From contig NZ_CP126980.1 in the NCBI RefSeq assembly GCF_030252345.1, forward strand, positions 1,689,501 through 1,753,500: 64,000 nt of DNA, written 5' to 3'. Shown piece after piece: positions 61,907 through 64,000 of this stretch; the stretch's first letter is position 1; the number at the start of each line of letters is the position of its first letter. Source of the DNA: Actinoplanes oblitus (GTDB taxonomy: Bacteria; Actinomycetota; Actinomycetes; Mycobacteriales; Micromonosporaceae). The notes beneath the pieces are model-generated. The model did no database searches and was not told where the DNA came from. It saw nothing but the letters and a program-made list of their open reading frames with translations. A program made the translations under genes and the position numbers.

Positions 61907-62965
61907 TTACTCGGCGGCCTTGGCCGCCTGGGCGGCGGTGACCCAGCGGTCCAGCAGGGCGGTCGTGGCGCCGGAGTCGATCGCCTCGGCGGCCCGGGCG
62001 ATCCCGGCCCGCATGGTGTCCCGGAAATCGCCCGGAAAGCCGCCCTGCGCGGCGAACGCCGCCGCGGCGTTGACCAGTACCGCGTCCCGCACCGGACCGG
62101 TCTCACCGGCGAACACGCGGCGCGCCACGTCGGCGTTGAAGGCCACGTCGCCACCGCGCAGCGCGTCCGGCGCGCTCCGGGGCAGGCCCAGCTCGGTCGC
62201 GTCGACCAGCAGCTCGTCGACCTTGCCGTCGCGGGCGATCCAGACCCGGGTGGGCGCCGCGGTGGTGAACTCGTCGAGGCCGTCCTCGCCGCGCATGACC
62301 AGCGCCGAGTCGCCGCGCTCGGCGAAGACCGCGGCCATCACCGGGGCCATCCGCGGCTCGAAGCAGCCGATCGCGGCGGAGGTGGGCCGGGCCGGGTTGG
62401 TCAGCGGGCCGAGCATGTTGAAGAAGGTGGGCACGCCCAGCTCACGCCGGGTCACCGAGGCGTGCCGCATGCCGGGGTGGTACCGCGCGGCGAAGCAGAA
62501 GCCGATGCCGGCCTCGGCCACCGTCCGGTTCACCCCGGCCGGGCCGAGGTCCAGCGGGATCCCGAAGTGCTCCAGCAGGTCGGCGGTGCCCGTGGTGGAC
62601 GACGCCGACCGGTTGCCGTGTTTGACGACCGTCACCCCGGCGGAGGCGGTGACGATCGCCGCCATGGTGGAGATGTTCACCGTGTTGGCCCGGTCGCCGC
62701 CGGTGCCGACCACGTCGACAGCGCGGGTGCGGACCTCGGCGGGCAGCTCCACCAGGGTCGCGCTGGAGAGCATCGCCTCCACCAGGCCGGCCAGCTCGGC
62801 CGGCGTCTCGCCCTTGGCGCGCAGCGCCACGGCGAATCCGGAGATCTGGACCGGCGTGGCGTTGCCCGCCATGATCTCGCTCATCGCCCAGGCCGTGTCC
62901 GCGGTGGCGAGCTCCTCGCCGCGCAGCAGGGACATCGTCAGGTTCGGCCAGGTGCGTGCGCCCAT
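61907..62965 (-). CDS. trpD: Anthranilate phosphoribosyltransferase
   Basis: 352 residues. TrpD joins anthranilate to PRPP in tryptophan synthesis. The PRPP-binding [20 protein letters not shown] block, the KHGNRSASS anthranilate site and the acidic DDGLDE-like segment ([10 protein letters not shown]) are all visible. No other trp gene is adjacent. The ATG at 62965 is followed upstream by a run of nine G residues at 62981-62989. Confidence 0.97.
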   Translation of the reverse strand: MGARTWPNLTMSLLRGEELATADTAWAMSEIMAGNATPVQISGFAVALRAKGETPAELAGLVEAMLSSATLVELPAEVRTRAVDVVGTGGDRANTVNISTMAAIVTASAGVTVVKHGNRSASSTTGTADLLEHFGIPLDLGPAGVNRTVAEAGIGFCFAARYHPGMRHASVTRRELGVPTFFNMLGPLTNPARPTSAAIGCFEPRMAPVMAAVFAERGDSALVMRGEDGLDEFTTAAPTRVWIARDGKVDELLVDATELGLPRSAPDALRGGDVAFNADVARRVFAGETGPVRDAVLVNAAAAFAAQGGFPGDFRDTMRAGIARAAEAIDSGATTALLDRWVTAAQAAKAAE

Positions 62966-63004
62966 GGCGGGGCCTCCGTCGGGGGGGGGTGTCTTCTCAG
63001 GCGG

Positions 63005-63439
63005 TCAGGTGCGGGGGAGGGCGCCCAGCGGGATCGCGCCGTCGCGGCGCGCCCGGAGCAGCCCGGCCACCGTCTGACCGGTGGTGACCGGGTCGAGCGG
63101 GGCCAGCAGAGTCGCGTCGACCTGCGAATACGCCGCCAGCCAGCGATCCGCGGCACGGGCGATCACCACGCAGGTGGGCGGCGGGTCCGGGTACTCGTCC
63201 TTGGTCTGACGGGCGATGCCGAGCCCGCCGGCGGGGGTCGCCTCACCGTCGAGCACCATCAGGTCGATCTCGTAGTCGTCGAGCAGCCGCCGGCACTCCT
63301 CCCAGGAGGAGGCGTCGGTGAACTCGACGGAGAGATCGGCCGCCGGACGCGTGCCGATGGCGAGCCGGATCCGGTCGCGCACCGCGGCGTCGTCGCTGTA
63401 TAGCAGAACCGTGTGCCGGGTCGTGGTGGTGTCGCTCAT
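63005..63439 (-). CDS. Stand-alone receiver-like protein, atypical
   Basis: 144 residues with the fold of a response-regulator receiver: acidic pair D16/D17 (LLYSDDAAVRDR) and phospho-acceptor D64 (DLMVLDGEATPAGG). The conserved Lys near the C-terminus is replaced by Ala113 (VDATLLAPLDP where LLKP is usual), so signalling must differ if it occurs. No output domain and no kinase nearby. ATG 63439 with GGGG upstream is preferred over GTG 63457. Confidence 0.8.
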   Translation of the reverse strand: MSDTTTTRHTVLLYSDDAAVRDRIRLAIGTRPAADLSVEFTDASSWEECRRLLDDYEIDLMVLDGEATPAGGLGIARQTKDEYPDPPPTCVVIARAADRWLAAYSQVDATLLAPLDPVTTGQTVAGLLRARRDGAIPLGALPRT

Positions 63440-63488
63440 GTGTGTGCCCCACTTCACCTTGTAGGTCCCAGGGATCGTACCGAATCTG

Positions 63489-64000
63489 TTATCCGGCGTC
63501 GGGGGCCGGTCGCTCCGGGTTCTCCGGCCCTGTGATCTTGGACGCGGCGGCCGCCTCCTCCAGCTCCACGCGGTCCAGGGCGCGGTCGATCCGGCGGGCC
63601 TCCCGCTCCGACTGGCGCACCCACTGCACCACCAGGATGCCGAGCATGGTGACGCTGACGATCTCCCCGCCGGCCCACAGGATGCCGCCCGCGGTGACCT
63701 GGTCGCTGTGCGGATCCATCCAGGCCAGGTGCAGGTTCGGGTACCAGTCCCCGCCGAGCAGGTCGTGCTGCTGCATGATCGTCAGCCCGAGCACCGTGTG
63801 GAACGGCACCGAGAGCACCATCAGCAGCGCCCGGCCCGGGTACGGCCAGCGGTTCGGCAGCGGGTCCAGGCCCAGCAGGGGCCAGAAGAAGAGGCACCCG
63901 GTGACCATGAAGTGCACGTGGATGAACTCGTGCAGCCAGGCGTGCTCGAGGGTCTGCCGGTACAGCCCGGTGAAATAGAGGACGAACGGGTTCGCGATGA
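63489..64000 (-). CDS. CtaG-family cytochrome c oxidase assembly protein (partial)
   Basis: C-terminal part of a multi-pass membrane protein whose start lies beyond the right edge. The visible frame reads IANPFVLYFTGLYRQTLEHA, then WLHEFIHVHFMVTGCLFFWPLLGLDPLP, SVPFHTVLGLTIM and GGILWAGGEIVSVTMLGILVVQW, characteristic of the caa3-type CtaG family (PF09678) that helps copper insertion into the oxidase. The hydrophilic C-terminus follows. Position near ctaC/ctaF fits. Confidence 0.9.
   Translation of the reverse strand, partial: IANPFVLYFTGLYRQTLEHAWLHEFIHVHFMVTGCLFFWPLLGLDPLPNRWPYPGRALLMVLSVPFHTVLGLTIMQQHDLLGGDWYPNLHLAWMDPHSDQVTAGGILWAGGEIVSVTMLGILVVQWVRQSEREARRIDRALDRVELEEAAAASKITGPENPERPAPDAG

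Overview
The window is high-GC DNA (by eye above 70% G+C) with GTG starts, ATGA/GTGA overlaps and GGAGG ribosome sites, so it comes from an actinobacterium. From memory, the gene order from the DUF4191 gene to trpD follows M. tuberculosis Rv2219 down to Rv2192c (lipA, lipB, TIGR01777, sucB, pepA, gcvT, cobS/cobT, DUF3043, glycerate kinase, erpA-like, adoK, ctaC/ctaF, trpD). Gene content and repeat style suggest a Micromonosporaceae member (Actinoplanes-like); that is inference.

Left part (1-17.1 kb): a type VII (ESX) secretion locus. It holds a degenerate LHH-nuclease/SUKH fusion, an SseB-like protein, a mycosin that has lost all three catalytic residues, EccB, EccD and a single-chain EccC with three P-loops. 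A leftward operon encodes a pseudokinase-like membrane protein, a beta-helix/AAA fusion in the place of EccA, EccE and a Pro/Gln-rich partner. No WXG100 substrate lies inside the window. A DUF4097 gene with a cluster of CGTTGC hexamers upstream sits inside the locus.

Middle part (17.2-40.9 kb): mostly core metabolism. It contains lipoate synthesis and transfer (lipA, lipB) beside the lipoylated 2-oxoacid dehydrogenase E2 (sucB) and E3 (lpd), leucyl aminopeptidase, gcvT, cobS and a cobU-cobT fusion, a site-2 protease and an aldo/keto reductase. Insertions relative to the conserved order include a LAL-type LuxR regulator coupled to a 51-residue ORF, and an archaeal-type aspartyl-tRNA synthetase preceded by a complete translational T-box riboswitch with an Asp (GAC) specifier.

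Right part (40.9-64 kb): a ~1,870-residue low-complexity WG-repeat protein, an ABC-2 exporter operon, azlC/azlD with a divergent XRE-cupin regulator and paired operators, DUF3043, murA, nadA, glycerate kinase, erpA, adoK, a P-loop kinase, a NifS-like/TusA pair with an apparent CTG start, ctaC and ctaF, trpD, an atypical receiver protein and a CtaG-family protein cut by the right edge.

Several gene ends carry tandem repeats whose unit length is often not a multiple of three (58, 16, 31, 59-60 and 72 bp). A short TTTCCGGTACG element recurs at five intergenic places. Strong hairpins mark several convergent junctions.
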